From positions 485,451 to 549,450 of the forward strand of contig MNCI01005943.1 of NCBI GenBank assembly GCA_015680685.1: a stretch of 64,000 bases of DNA, read 5' to 3'. This DNA is from Gnetum montanum (lineage: Eukaryota; Streptophyta; Gnetopsida; Gnetales; Gnetaceae). Below are positions 44,739 through 57,599 of this stretch, piece after piece (position 1 is the first letter of the stretch; each line of letters begins with the position of its first letter). A program made the translations under genes and the position numbers. Below the pieces are notes generated by a model. It made no database searches, was not told the DNA's origin, and worked only from the letters and a program-made list of their open reading frames with translations.

Positions 44739-45590
44739 TGATGAATGACAAGCTACCCCTATGCCCAACCATATGAATCACAAGTGTTCACACATGATTT
44801 GATCAAAATTCCATGGATGGGACTAGTTGTGCATCTAAATCATTATGCCTTGATCGCAGCCCACTATCTTCCCACTTGGACTAGTGGTAGCTTTGTCACG
44901 TATGGTTTAGTCCAAAGTGAGGCATGTGATGTTGTCTAATCATATGCTACTCCTAATGACAATAAAGAGATAAATTAATTAAGCTAATGAATAATGAAAA
45001 TTATAACCTAAACTAGCCTACACGTGATGAGTATCCATTCCTAATCATCCACACATGCCTTGGACTTCATATAACCACTATTGGAATTACCAAGCATACA
45101 TCACTGGGCTTGCTAAACAATACACTATTGGGTTACCAAGTAGTCACACTTAAGCACTTGTGATTAAGTCATACTCATTCCACTTAATGACAGGAATCAT
45201 AAATAGCAATAAATGGAAATATTAACTAAGTAAAATAGTAAGTAATTAAATAATTAAGGTAATAATAATCTAAGTGAATGCCGCAATGATGGAGGTAATC
45301 TCAATCTTTATTTTCACTCTAAGACAAATAATAATGTTGTACAATCACAAACATCATACTATGGGCATGCACTGGGAATAACAGAACTTGAATTTAGAAA
45401 TTTAAGAAAGACTATTAAAAATTGGCCACTAAAAAACTCTCCCCAACCATGACCCAAGTATTGTATTTATAGGCTGGCATGGATGAGGCAATAGCAGATA
45501 TTTGACATCGTCTCTTGGGATCTGATATCAGCTATTTGATATTGAGGCTTCAATATTAGATATCAAAGTAGACCAAATCATGACTCATCA
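44739..45590 (-). repeat. 3' LTR of element D
   Basis: Direct copy of 53095-53946. Its TATAAATA is at 45464-45471 on the - strand, preceded by GATATC-type motifs (45500-45565). Confidence 0.9.
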
Positions 45591-45849
45591 TAACCCCATG
45601 ACTGAATTTAAACTTGTCCTCAAGTTAAAAAAAATTAGGAACAAGTTTATTACAAAATATTGGAAATGTATGAAATTATTGACTGACTCAAATAATCAAA
45701 CAAATAAATAGACTCTTACATGTTGTAATGGTATTTTACAAAACTTTGGACACAATATTACAAGGCACAAAATCAAGGAATCTCATGTAGTTCATGGAGG
45801 TGGTGACTCCTCCATCAGTTGCTTCCCTTTGTCACCAGGCTTTTAAAAT

Positions 45850-48420
45850 TTATAATGGTTGAGGAGCACTTGCAACTCTTCTTCTTCTATCCTTGGATCA
45901 TGTACCATCCAGGCTACTGAATCAATGTGTGTTGGCACTAATACATCCCAAGGACATGGCAGTTGCAGAGACATTTTATTGACCTTCACATACCATGTCA
46001 CATACTGTTGTTGCTTCTCTTCAAATGCGTTGGCCTTTTCTTGGAACTCATGATAATTTGTGAGTCCCCTAGCTAGGTCTGAAGTAACATACTTCTATCC
46101 ATGGTAGCGAGTTTTAACCACTTTAAGTTCTAATTTGTAACATGAAGTTTCTACAAAGCAACTTTTGTGTCTACAAACTCTTTCTCGTATAATGCATAAG
46201 TGGTTGCTACCTATTTTTCTAGCTCACTTCTAGGTCAACCTACTGTTAACATGGTGAAGTTGGCATATCTGAGGTTAGCCAATGCCATGTATTATTTTAA
46301 ATCTTTGATCTGCAGGTCTTTGTTCTTCACTTCCACCTGATGGACCAATGCATAACTATCTAGAATTGGTTTCCAATCAGGATTCTATGCTGACATGGTC
46401 CTAATGTGAGCCATAGCCATCTACATTTCTTTTTTTTCTCTCTGCTTGTACATTACTATCTAGTCCTAGTAGTGTTATTTCATCTTTTCATGTTTTTTGG
46501 CCTCATTCTTCCACATGCTTATTTCAATTGTGAACTTTTGTTGAATGGCATGGACCTCCTCCATTGAGAGGATTTTGTTTTCTTTGGTTAGTTTGCTATA
46601 TCCTAGTTGACCCTCATCAGTTGTTCTCTTAACTAATGGACACTTTCTTTCAAAACATTCTATTATTTTTTAATAGTAATCAACTAAGGGCTTTCTGTAG
46701 CTGTTTATTCTTTTCCTCCGTGGTGATCAATGTCTTCTTGTATGCGTGGGATTGTGCATCAGTAGCCGAAGTATTTCAAACCACCTTCTTTTTTTCTTGC
46801 TCAATAGCTTTATTTCCTTTGATCAGTTTTTTGAGCTACTCTATTTTGAATAATTCCAGTTGGTTGGACATAATAAATCAAGTAGGATTCCATCGTTCAG
46901 CTCTCAAGGTAGCTAGCTCTTGTTGCAAATGTTGCACTTCCACTTTCGTGTGTTTCACCCTAACCTCAGCCATGACTAGCTTTCCTTTAGTGGTGATGAG
47001 GTTTGACTATGCTACAGTGACATCACTAGGAATGTCAAACAAGGTGGTCATCACTTGCCCTATCTGTAGTAGTCGATCTAACACATCCTCATGTGTTGTA
47101 GGATTCATTAAAGTCTTAGTGAACATTTGTACATCTCTAGTCCTAGTCAGATCTACTAGGGGTACAATATGCACATTAAATGATTCCTTAATATGATCTG
47201 TTATTACTTTTGTTGCACCAACTACATCTTATGCTACATTATCAATACTATGGCACCTTCTCCTATTTCAAGCATTACTTGGAAGGATGTGGCATTACCA
47301 AAGATTTGTCTAGACCACTAGGGTTCTCCTTTTGATTGTAGTGACACCTATCCTCTTATCAAATCAACCAAAATGGCAGGCTACATGTCATTTAGGACTC
47401 TAAAGAAGCTTGATTCCTCTCTGTTTCCCCAACTAAGCATTACAGCAATTTTATGTAAGTGGCTTATTACTAGCCTGTAATCTTGTGGTGGCAATGGCGG
47501 AGCTTGTGTTTCATGACATGGTTCAAGCTCTCTTTTTTCTTCTCTTTCCAATTCTACTTCCTTCTCTGGTTCTTGCTCCTTACCAAGGTCTTTCCTTGGT
47601 GCTGCAAGTTTAAGTAATTTAGTGAAGGAGGCATTCTGAGCCTTCCTAGGAATGTCATTTGTGTACCCCAGGATTCCAAAGCACTTGCATGATTTTTGAA
47701 TTAGGAAAGGGAATGGAAGTGTTGGCTTTCCTACCTTTTTCTCCTCAAACTAACTCTAAATCTTTGTGTACTATAACTAGGGAAGGTTGGCTGCATATTT
47801 ATCCATTAGGATGGTACTTCCCCTAGCTGCATAGGTTCAAATCCTATTAAGTCCTTTGGTTGGGAACAGATTTTATGTGCCTTTCTTAAAGTATGTCCTC
47901 TCTTCCAAAGTCAATTCATTGTATTTTTTGTCATCCTTTTGGTATGCCTGCCTTAACCATAGCTTTCTAGTGTCAAGGTTAGATCTTATAGATAGATAAA
48001 CTAACTTAGCCCCATCATTTGGCAAATTGAGAGCTTCTATGATTGCTTTGACCAAGAACGAAACATTGACTCTACATATGTTGATAGTGGTACTTTCATC
48101 TTTGTTGTGCCAAAATTGGTAGGTTTCACCAAGGTCCAATTCATCACTATCTAAAATAATCAACCACAAGGGTGATGCCTGGAGTTGCATCCAAATGGAT
48201 TTAAGAGTGAATTCCATGAACAAGCTAAATTTCATTTCTACGATGAACATGGTCAACATGGATTTTTCTTGAATGGCATCAAGGCATTCTAGGGACAACA
48301 TGAGGTGTTATCCTTGCATGGGTGCTAGTGGTACTATAGCATCTCCTTGGACTAATTGTTCTGTGCTAGGAGCCTTTTAATGGATACTAAATGATCAGGC
48401 TTCCTATTCTTCATGCTCTG
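45850..48420 (-). pseudogene. ORF-X of element D
   Basis: On the - strand the open part 47873-48301 (142 codons) has LGETYQFWHNK and VSFLVKAIIEALNLP, aligned with G1 (26748-27128) and B (54740-55130). A second block with LPFPFLIQKSCKCFGI (about 47650-47730) matches IPFPCLI and NCKRVGI of G1. The remainder down to 45850 is rich in Q, E, K and L and looks coiled-coil, interrupted by stops. The protein is shared by three elements, of which two have no pol, so it was probably useful to the element. Function unknown; no membrane segment or enzyme motif seen. Confidence 0.6.
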
Positions 48421-50490
48421 CATGCTTGCCTTACTAGCCCATACCACCCTTTGGGCATTTGGCTGCTCCCTACAAAGGTTCTCCTTGTGTTCCTCTTTTT
48501 GGGGCCATTTGCAACCAATCAAAGATTGGATGTTACTAAGGTATTGTTATGTATCATTAATAGGTTTATACCTTAATCATGGCCTTAGTTTTATTACGTT
48601 TTTTAGCTCATATGATTATAGAGTATAAAAATTCTCAGTAAAAATGCCTAAAAAGTATCTATCTTTTATGACCTTTCGTAGTTGGTTCCTTTTTCCTTAT
48701 GTGTGGCTTATGATGATAGTTGTGGCTTCTTGGGTGGAAAAATTAAGGTTTCTGGCTCTACCACGATTGATTTTTTACTATAACACTTATGGTTTTTAAC
48801 ATGCTTACCCTTATAATACCTTCCAGGTAATAGCAAATTGTGAAAAATTGGCACAAGTTTCCTATGCAAGCACCTTCCCACGACTAACTTGAACACTCTA
48901 GGATTAAATAGGTTCAAATGGTACAAGAATCAGAGTGGTAGAGAGCCAAATATTACAACTAGAACTTGGTTGCACATAGCTCTGAGTTGCAAGAAAAAAT
49001 TTGAAAAACTCCCCTAGCTACAAATGATGAGAATGTAGTTTTGGCACCACGAGGATCATAAATATAGGTTTTTTCTAACCCGATATCAAGTATCCGACGC
49101 TGAGGCCAACCCGATATCAGGTACTTGATATCAAGGTCCATGAAAGTGCATTAATTGAGAGTACTGAGCATGGAAAATGAAGCTTCGTGATTGTTTGGAA
49201 GGTTTGAGGTTAGGTTCATATAAGTGGGAAACCAAATTGAGGCACCAAAAATGGTAGAAGATGGTGTTGTTGACATCTAAAGATTTGGGAGATACAAGAA
49301 GAAGGATGTTGAATCGATGTTGTGGAATAAATCAATTACATGATAAGAAAAATGATAAAATTTAACAATTAAGCACTTGGAAGGTGAAGAATGATGTGGT
49401 TGTGCACACAAGTACAAGTTACAATAGTTACACAAGTGGGTCCTCCCCAAAGCAGGCTCCAACCTATAATGCCCTTACATAACCACACCTAAAGATGTCT
49501 ATAGGCATTAAAGGGGTTCAACGCAATAGATACCTATGAAATAAAACACACGTGTTAAAACTACTAGTGTGAGGGAAGAACTCTATGTTACATAAAACCA
49601 CAAGGTAGGGTCATCCGAACAATGAGATGAGATGGACAATAGAAAGGATTGCAAAAAGTAGGACATGAGGTGTCTTACCATATGCACAATGAATCCTTCT
49701 ATGTTATTAATGGTTAAGTAATCATTAGTCCTTCGTTCCAAGATTCAAACCAAATCCAAACCACATTCAATGACATTGCATTATTTCATGACTTTGTTCA
49801 ACAACCATAAGACTACCATAATTGGCAGGAGTAACATCACTTGGCATTTTGTTCACAGAAGGAGCTTCTTTAGGGCATGTTGTTTTTTTTTTTTTTGAAA
49901 GACTGAGAAGTTGCCAACCTTCAAGCATCGATACATGTCTTTCTAGTGGAACCCTCCAAATTTTATTTAATGCCCTTTTTATGGTACTCTTACTTCCATT
50001 TTTTGTTAGATCTACAAAGATATAATTACAACTGGAGTAATCATGATAGAACATATAGAAGCAACCAAAGAGAATCCACAAATCCCTTTCATCTCACACC
50101 CTTCACATTTCCCCTTAGTTCTACACTTTTCTATCTAGGCACAATGATTATAAATTTATTATTAGTCTTGATGATGTAGAAGAATATCATTATAACCAGA
50201 GTAAGAACCTCTTATTAGTGGAATGAGTGGATGGATGATGTGGTCTCACTATCTGAATAATTAGTTCCTCATGACTCGACAACATAGAGAAACCCTCATC
50301 TCAATGGGCTACATGATCATTTTATTCACAAGCGAGATTACATAATAGAGAAAATGAAAACAACAAATGAAAAAAGTTGAAAAGGATAGGAAAATTTGTA
50401 TCAAGAAATAAGAAAATTATAAAAATCTATAAAACAAAAAAGATAAACACTTATTAATTCTGAGTGTTAGAATAGGGGGTTTCCCCCAAA
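48421..50490 (-). other. Conserved spacer of element D
   Basis: In element sense the spacer begins after a GGGGGAAACCCCC tract (50474-50486) with an AT-rich part matching 43384 onward in B. It then carries CTAGAAAGACATG (about 49936-49950), the CTTATAATGCCC-type GGTTATG...GGACCCACTTG block (49430-49490), and a group of three GATATC sites before a TATATTTAT motif (49058-49132). No gene is visible. Confidence 0.6.
49058..49134 (-). promoter_or_regulatory. Internal promoter-like block before ORF-X, element D
   Basis: Three GATATC sites (49082-49087, 49112-49117, 49127-49132; the last inside TTGATATCAA) precede a TATATTTAT motif (49058-49066) in element sense. The D LTR has the same order: GATATC motifs, then TATAAATA. 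ORF-X follows about 650 bp further on. Confidence 0.4.
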
Positions 50491-50499
50491 AATAAATGA

Positions 50500-52990
50500 T
50501 TGGCTATGGAAAGAATTAATAAGCAGGTAGATAGGATCCATGCATGTATAAAACATTAGTGAGCTTCCATTTCCAAGCCACTAGGTGTCTCTTGGTTTAG
50601 TGGAAACTATGTAGATAAACTATTATTCACACACTTGATTGGTAAACATATGGTGGGTCATGGTATGAGGTGTGTTAACATTGCAAATGTTTGGCCCATG
50701 ATTGCACCCTTGATTATAATATGGTATGCATGGATTCGTTTGTCTCCCCATGCTTGTAGATTCATTTCTTGGGTTTGGAATTGGAGTAACAATGGGTGGT
50801 TATCCTTGTGTAGGATCAGAGGATGATAGTGCTAAAAAGGAATGCGTTGCACCGTATTGGCATTATGCTGGTTCAAACAATGTGACCTGTCCATAGGTGT
50901 TTTGCTTCCACCTACAACCTTTCCTAAAGAAGGGACATTTTCAAGTTTGCTGTGAGGACCCACCGGTATTAGCATGTCTATGCACATTCATAGTATAAGT
51001 GGTATTCATTTGTTGATATTGTGGTGTTGAACCATCCTATGTCACTAGCAGTGGCATGTAATGATGTGGAGTATGAGAATATTGAGGGTAGTATGGATGG
51101 TAAGAGGCATGAGGTGGTGATCCTTCATAAGATGTCATGGGTTGATGGTACTCTAGAGAGCGATAGTGGCAATTTGAAGTAGAGGATGTAGAACTAGTTG
51201 GGGAAACGGGGTGTTGAACATAATATCCATGTAGTTTCAATGATTAGGAAGGATAGGGTTGATTTGGTGGTGGCCTTCCCCATGATTATGGTTGTTTCCA
51301 CTACGGTTGATGAAAATGTTAAGGCTAGTAATAAGTCTCTGTAGGATAGTACAATTAGTTGTGGGACTATCTATCATTACCTTGTGGAAGAGGAAATCTC
51401 CCGGGCATCTGCTTCTATAAAAACTTTGGATTTAAGGCACCTACCCAATACTCATGTAGATGCAACAAGACTAGGAAATGGCCCTTCAGATGATCATATA
51501 TGTAGATGTCACATCCATTATCTTTGTTTGTGGTTGAGGTTATAGCCTTTCTTTCTTCAGCCATTTTTCTTGTTTGTTGAAAAGTGTTCTAAGCTATTTC
51601 TTAGTTCTATATCCTTTGTTTATTGTGATTACCTGGTTTGGGTTGCATGATATTCACCTTGACCATCTCAATGAGAGTTGTAACATTTTCATATATCTAT
51701 TTTGACATCCTATTAAACTTTCCTTCAAGTTCATCAATAAACTTTTGTATCGACAAGGTTCATTGCAAAATCACCTTATTGAGAGCAATCTCTTTCTCCT
51801 TATCATAGATATGGACCTTCTTAGTTTGAAGAGTTGGGTCCCACTAATGTTTCTTTACGTTCTCCCATTTGCATATCTGTCCTTATTCTTTTGCCACACA
51901 CTTAATTAGCTCTTGGATCTAATGGGTTCGTAGGCTGTATAATTGACCTGGGGCATACAACCCAAGGATCTCTTTGGTTTCATTATGAAGCCCATTTATG
52001 ATGTGGAATAGTTGCCTTTCCTTAGAGAAACCATGGCCTAGGCATTTATTCAATAGGGAATAATATCTATCCAAGGCCATGTCCAAGGGTTCATGTTGTT
52101 CTTGTCTTCATCCTTGGATTTGTCTCCTTAGGTTGGATACCCTTGCATAGCTATGGTATTTCTCGTTGAAGAGTTTCAACATTGTGGATCACCATTGAAT
52201 TGAATTTGGTTTCAATGATCTATAACACACTTCAGCTTATCAATCAATGTCCTAGGAAAGAGCTTAAGATTTTGCCACCCACTTTCAATGTTGTATGAGA
52301 TACATCATCATGAAAGGCTTGTAAATGATGATGTCGATCTGAATCATATCCTCCTGCAAACTTAGGAATATTATTCATATTAGCTTAGGTAGGAAACTTT
52401 CTTTGTGATGCCTACAAGAGATCTTAACTACCTCTATGATCTGCATTAGGCTCTTAGTGGCCAACAAGGGTTCATCGTTATCAAACGTGTTGTGATGAAA
52501 ATTTCTATTTGATTGATTGTGATGATTTTGTCTATGTTCATGTTGACGTCTTTGATTTCTCTCGCAACTTCAATTGTTTTTTTCTATTATGACCCTTTAG
52601 TGGAGCCTTATCTCCATACCTATGTTCATCTTCTCTAGAACTAGACATTGAAAGGGGAGAAGAAGATGCAGAACTAGAAGGATTGCCATGGTTTCTATAG
52701 TATTTCCTACGATCCCTTGATTTATCCTTTCTAGATTTTGAGAAGGTCCTAGGCCTTGAGGCCTTCCTTGGTCTAGGACTTACTTCATCTCCTCTAGGAT
52801 TGTCTATCTTATGTGAATGTAGTTCTTAAGTATCGTTAGGGTGGTCATGAACATATGAAACCCTTGCATGAGGTTGATCACTCCAATTTTCTTCATCATA
52901 TATCTTGTTATTTCTCCAATGAATGCTTTTGCTATATAATGCATTATCGCTTCCTTGTGAAAGAAACACTGTTTCTAGTAAATGATGTGT
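50500..52990 (-). pseudogene. Gag of element D
   Basis: A decayed gag on the - strand. The capsid core lies about 51900-52480 with SLKPNSI, MLKLFNEKYHSY, RYYSLLNKCLGHGF and INGLHNETKEILGLYA. The P-, Y- and H-rich C-terminal part is at 50950-51250, including the open 67 codons at 51037-51240. Numerous stops occur. It follows the primer site and is followed directly by the spacer tract at 50486, without pol. Confidence 0.75.
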
Positions 52991-53075
52991 GTGATTTAAT
53001 ATTTTCTGAGAGATATATCATTAATTCATTTACAATGATTGTGTATGATATAACTTATCTAGATAACTAGCACCA

Positions 53076-53093
53076 TCCCTGGCAACAATGCCA
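53076..53093 (-). promoter_or_regulatory. tRNA-Asp primer binding site of element D
   Basis: In element sense TGGCATTGTTGCCAGGGA follows the LTR by one base and complements the tRNA-Asp 3' end with three differences. Confidence 0.8.
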
Positions 53094-53094
53094 A

Positions 53095-53946
53095 TGATGA
53101 GCAGTGAGATACCCCTACATCCAACTATACAAATCACAAGCGTTCACACATGATCTGGTCAAATTCCGTGGATGAAACTAATTGCATCTAAATCATTATG
53201 CCTTGATTGTAATCCATTGTATTCCCACTTGGACTAGTGGGAGCTTTGTCATGTATGGTTTAGTCCAAAGTGAGGCATGTGATGTTGTCTAATCCTATGC
53301 TGCTCCTAATGACAATAAAGAGATAAATTAATTAAGCTAATGAACAATGGGAAGTAAAACCTAAACTAGCCTATGTGTGATGAGTATCCATTCCTAATTG
53401 TCCACACATGCTTTGGACTTTGTATAACCACTATTGGAATTGCCAAGCGTACGTCACTAGGCTTGCCAAATAGTACACTGTTGGGTTACCAAGTAGTCAC
53501 ACTTAAGCACTTGTGATTAAGTCATACTCGTTCCACTTAATGATAGGAATCGTAAAGAGCAATAAATGAAAATATTAACTAAGTAAAATAAGAAATAATT
53601 AAATAATTAAGGCAACAATAATCTAAGTGAATGCTACAATGATGGAGGTAATCTCGATCTTTATTTCTAGTCATGTAATGTATCCAAGTACGTCACACTA
53701 GAATAAGAATGCCATACAATCACAAAGATCACACTGCAAGCATGCACTGGGAATAATAGAACTTGAATTTAGAAATCTAAGAAAGACTATCAAAAATTGA
53801 CCACTAAAAAACACTCCCCAACCATGCATCCAAGTGTTGTATTTATAGGCTAGCATGGAGGAAACAATATTGGATATCTGACATCACCTCTTGGGGCTCT
53901 AATATCAGGTACCCAATATCAAAGCAGATCAAATCATGACTCATCA
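53095..53946 (-). repeat. 5' LTR of element D
   Basis: Direct copy of 44739-45590, same length. TATAAATA on the - strand at 53840-53847. Confidence 0.9.
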
Positions 53947-53951
53947 CCATA

Positions 53952-54700
53952 CATCAAAAATTCATTACCCATCTCTTATCCATACAATAAACTTTCACTA
54001 CCCAAGATTTCTTATTTAGAAACTTTGAATGGCAAATTTTTGAAAACTATGCATCATTAATGGCCATGATGCTCTAAATAAGCTACATCTTCTAATTATT
54101 CCATTTGACTCATTTTTTCAAAGAAAAAATCAATAAAACATTTGAAATCTTTTAGCGATGACATCATAGCTACGATATCGTAGGCATCTACAATGTTGTA
54201 TCTACGATGTATGATCTACAATGTCGTGCATATATAAATAGTATATATATGTGAGGGAGGTAGTTAAATTTTTCACTTTCTTATTTTGCAGTAATGGAGG
54301 TTTTTGTAGTTTTTCCATAGCCTTCTTGCACACTAGCTTCTAAAGGCCATAACTTCACCCTCATAGCTCCGATTTCCAAAATTCTTAAATCCTATTGATC
54401 CTAGAGTGCTCACCTTAGTCGTAGGAGGTGCATTACATGATAAAAGTGAAATTTTAAGAATTTGAGCCAAAAAATATTAACATCAAAAGATACTATAAAG
54501 GGTAAGTACAACGAAGTAATAAGAATCTTAACATTAATCAATCCAACTAAGGCCAGAAATATTTAGATCATAATCCTTCTAGGCCATACCAACTATTTTA
54601 GGCCATAATAAGTAAGAAAATGATAAGAAGGTCATATGTAACTAAATAATATAACACCTAAGGGGTTCTTTTCTTTGCAAATTTTTCTAACTCTACAATC
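53952..54700 (+). promoter_or_regulatory. Spacer of element B, right part, with internal promoter-like block
   Basis: After D the B spacer resumes. It holds a perfect 14-bp palindrome CTACGATATCGTAG (54170-54183), further ACGATGT/ACAATGT half-sites, and TATATAAATA at 54231-54240. This mirrors the U3 of the B LTR (55480-55557), where GATATC-rich motifs precede TATAAATA. A T-rich leader follows. The remainder shows no gene. Confidence 0.45.
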
Positions 54701-54739
54701 ATAAGATGAAAAGAACTTGATCTAACCAAGAGTACCAGA

Positions 54740-55130
54740 AGGATTATGAATAATTAAGCACCAATGAAAACATTTTGAGAATCCTAAACTCTTGATTGAT
54801 TATAGATGGTCTTGAAGAGGATACCAAAAGGAACATATTCATAACATGGAATTTGTAAATAGGAAACTCCAGGTGTTTTCATTATGGCCCACACTAACCA
54901 ACAACTAATGAATGGAACTTAGGAGAAACATACCAATTCTGGCGGAATAAAGAGGCCAATGCAATAGTTAAAATCAAAGGAGACTATGTGCCATACTCAA
55001 TAGAGAGGACATATGGAAAAAGAAGACAAGAACAAAAGAGAAGAAACTTTCCATAAGCCTAATGACAAAGGGAAGAAGCCAATGGTAGAGCCACCACTAC
55101 CTGAAATATGAACTACATTGAGCCACTTCA
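54740..55130 (+). pseudogene. Truncated ORF-X of element B
   Basis: A short remnant encodes LGETYQFWRNKEANAIVKIK and nearby a charged stretch, then the ending PPLPEI (about 55090). G1 and D have the same LGE-x-Y-x-F core and G1 the same PPLP ending, so the middle, coiled-coil part has been deleted. Stops are present. Confidence 0.6.
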
Positions 55131-55307
55131 ATTTTTTATTTTTTTTCTTATCATGTAACTATGTCATTTTTGTACATACCACTGTGGTGCTTAGAGTTAG
55201 TTAGTAGTTAGAGTCAATTAATAATCTCATACCTTTCCAATTTTGTAAAGAAAGATCAATCCCATCCTCTTAACTTGAGGATGAGTTTTTAGTCAATCGT
55301 GGGGATA

Positions 55308-56315
55308 TGATGAATCATCAATTGGCTGAGATATCATAAATACTATGTCATAGATGTTGCATTACATCTGTGTTGTAACATCCTTATTAGTGTGTCTCAG
55401 TTGGTTTCTACGTCATAGATGCTACATTGCATTTATTTGATAAAGTCAATTTTTGTTCACCTATGATATCATATTTACGATGCTGTATATTTGATATCAT
55501 AGCACATGCTACGACATCGTAGACCCAATATCACAAAACGTGTGTAGCCTATAAATACAACACTTGGACGAATGAATCCACATAAGTTTCATTCCATCCT
55601 TAGGTAGATTCTTGTAGTTTTGTTTCGTAGTTTTAGCAAGAGATTGAGTGCCCACAGTGTGGTATTGAGCAGTTGTATGGAATCTTTCTGCAAGTGAAGT
55701 GTACTTAGATACAGTTCATATCCAAAAATAGAAATTAAGATTTCTTTTCATCATTGTGGCATCTACTTAGTTTTAGTATTTTACTTAGCATAATTTTTAC
55801 TATTTTCTTAGTTTAATCATTTACATTTCCAACTACTTTACTTTCTTGTTCATTAGTAAAGTGGAATGAAGATGATTGGTTTCGAGCATTTAAGTGTAAT
55901 CATTTGGTAATCCCAATAGCGTTATAGCTTGGTTTACCCAATAGCATAATTCTTGGTAACCTAGTAATGGTTACATGAGCCCAAGACATGTATGGTAAGC
56001 CAGGACCAGATGCTCATTGCTCTAGGCTAGAGTAGATTTACATTACCATCATTACTTAGACTTAGGATTAAATTTCATTCACAATTATGTTCATCGCCAA
56101 GAGTAAAATGAGCCTAACAACATCAATTATCATATGCCTCACTTTGGACTAAATCATACATGACAAAGTTACCACTAGTCCCATCTAGATAGCATCCTGC
56201 AATCAGTGCTTAGCAATCTAGATGTCACAACTAGTCCCATCCATAGAGTTTGATAGAATCGTGCATGAATGCTTGTGATTTGTATGGTTGGGCATAGGGG
56301 CACCTCTGGTCATCA
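55308..56315 (+). repeat. 3' LTR of element B
   Basis: It starts TGATGAATCATC after GTGGGGATA and ends GGTCATCA. TATAAATA is at 55550-55557. Its length of 1008 bp compares with 996 bp for the reassembled 5' copy. Confidence 0.85.
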
Positions 56316-56320
56316 ATATT

Positions 56321-57560
56321 GTTGATGAGTGAGTTACTTTCAAACCTTGGAAAATCTTGAAAAAAGTTGTCTTCAAAATTTTAGGAATACCTTTTTCTTT
56401 TGAGCCTAATCTTACTATTTTGTGGAATTCTGTGATTAATATAATTGAAACTGAGTTGGATAAATGAAAATAAAAAAAAAACCACCCTTGTTGGCAAAGT
56501 TTTAGTTCTTAAGTAGATGCTTCTATCAACTTAGGTTTATTACTCTAGTTATTAAGCTCCTTCTAAAACTTCTTATGATAAAATTGATCGTATTATCCAT
56601 TAGTTTGTTTAATTTTCTAAGTAATATCAAATAGACTTTTCTAGAGTTCTGTGGAATATTTGCACTAATAGGAAGAAAAATAGAGAAGTTATCCTTATTA
56701 ATTGTTATAACAAGGATATTTCTTTTGTAGTAAAACAAATTGCAATTTGCATTAATGGAGATGATGTTTAAATGCTCTTTTTAAGAAATAAATTCATGCA
56801 AAGAAAACTTAAGAATAATAATAGTTGGTAATCTAATAACTTTCTTCAACGTCTTCTTTTTCCTTAAGCCATTTTCATTCGTGGTTCTCCAATTCTTAAA
56901 AAAAAAATTGGAAGACATGGTACAAATATAGTAAGTATTGAAATTATGATCATATTACAATTTTAGAAGATATACTTAAGCAACTTAGTCCATAGTGCCT
57001 TCTTTTTAATGAAGGAGCTTGGACTACTAATTTATCTAGATTGGCTACCACTTGGAGCAAATTTACTATCACTAAAGTTTATGGTCTTCTTATTCATGAT
57101 AGATGGATTACATGAAATCAAGCTTCTAGCCTCTATGGTTAGAATAGAAAGAGGAAAAACAATTTTAAAAAAAATTAATTTCTAATCTTGAAAATTTATT
57201 TAAAGTTGATAATAACTTGTACTAGGCGTTTTCAAACATTTTTTGGAAGGATGGGAAATTTGTTTTTCCTTTTAATTCCAAAGTTTCTTACAAGATTAGT
57301 ACAAAGAATGATTTTATTCATAACAAATATAATAAGGCCTAGAAAATTTAATTATCTTCATACTATTGAATCAAAAAAATAAAAGATATTTGAAGAGCTC
57401 CCATCTTTCATAACAAGGTCAAGGCCTAATCCTTTTCCAACCCTAGGGAGGAGGTTTCTTAGGATTAGTTGTAAGGATAAAAACTTGAAAAGGCATCCTC
57501 AAAACAATTGGACTTTTTTCTTTAGACTCCATCTCTAACATACTCTAAATTTTTTTGAGA
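56321..57560 (+). pseudogene. L1-type LINE, right part (RT end and zinc-binding region)
   Basis: The RT frame interrupted at 35840 resumes: a segment with GIPFSFEPNLTILWNSVINII (about 56380-56450) is the RT thumb. Later LYG and KIKDI-type motifs (57130, 57370-57400) fit the C-terminal zf-RVT region of plant L1 elements. Stops are frequent. The last 150 bp resemble 30590-30800. The end is cut by gag debris from 57600. Confidence 0.7.
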
Positions 57561-57599
57561 TGTAAACACCATCCACCATGCCTATGCAATGATCCCTTT

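Larger units (their letters stand above)
44739..53946 (-). mobile_element. Element D: pol-less Athila-like LTR element
   Basis: LTRs of exactly 852 bp (44739-45590 and 53095-53946) carry TGATGA...TCATCA ends in window sense, and a perfect TSD CCATA flanks the element (44734-44738 and 53947-53951). In element sense come a tRNA-Asp primer site, gag, a GGGGGAAACCCCC tract, the conserved spacer and ORF-X. There is no protease, RT, RNase H or integrase. Its layout is the same as B, in which it is inserted. Confidence 0.9.
35841..56315 (+). mobile_element. Element B: pol-less Athila-like LTR element with two nested relatives
   Basis: The 5' LTR is 35841-35937 plus 39648-40546, split by element C. 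The 3' LTR is 55308-56315. Flanks ATAAT (35836-35840) and ATATT (56316-56320) are an imperfect 5-bp TSD, and the LINE RT continues on both sides. The interior has a tRNA-Asp primer site (40548-40565), gag (40680-43060), the GGGGGAGATG tract (43364), a spacer (43373-44738 and 53952-54700) and a truncated ORF-X (54740-55130). Protease, RT, RNase H and integrase are absent. D is inserted in the spacer. It could only have moved with enzymes supplied by a relative such as G1. Confidence 0.85.

Noticed and set aside
46636-47196. 186-codon + strand ORF as a gene
   Set aside because: It is antisense to ORF-X of element D; its S-, F- and C-rich composition is what reversed coiled-coil codons give.
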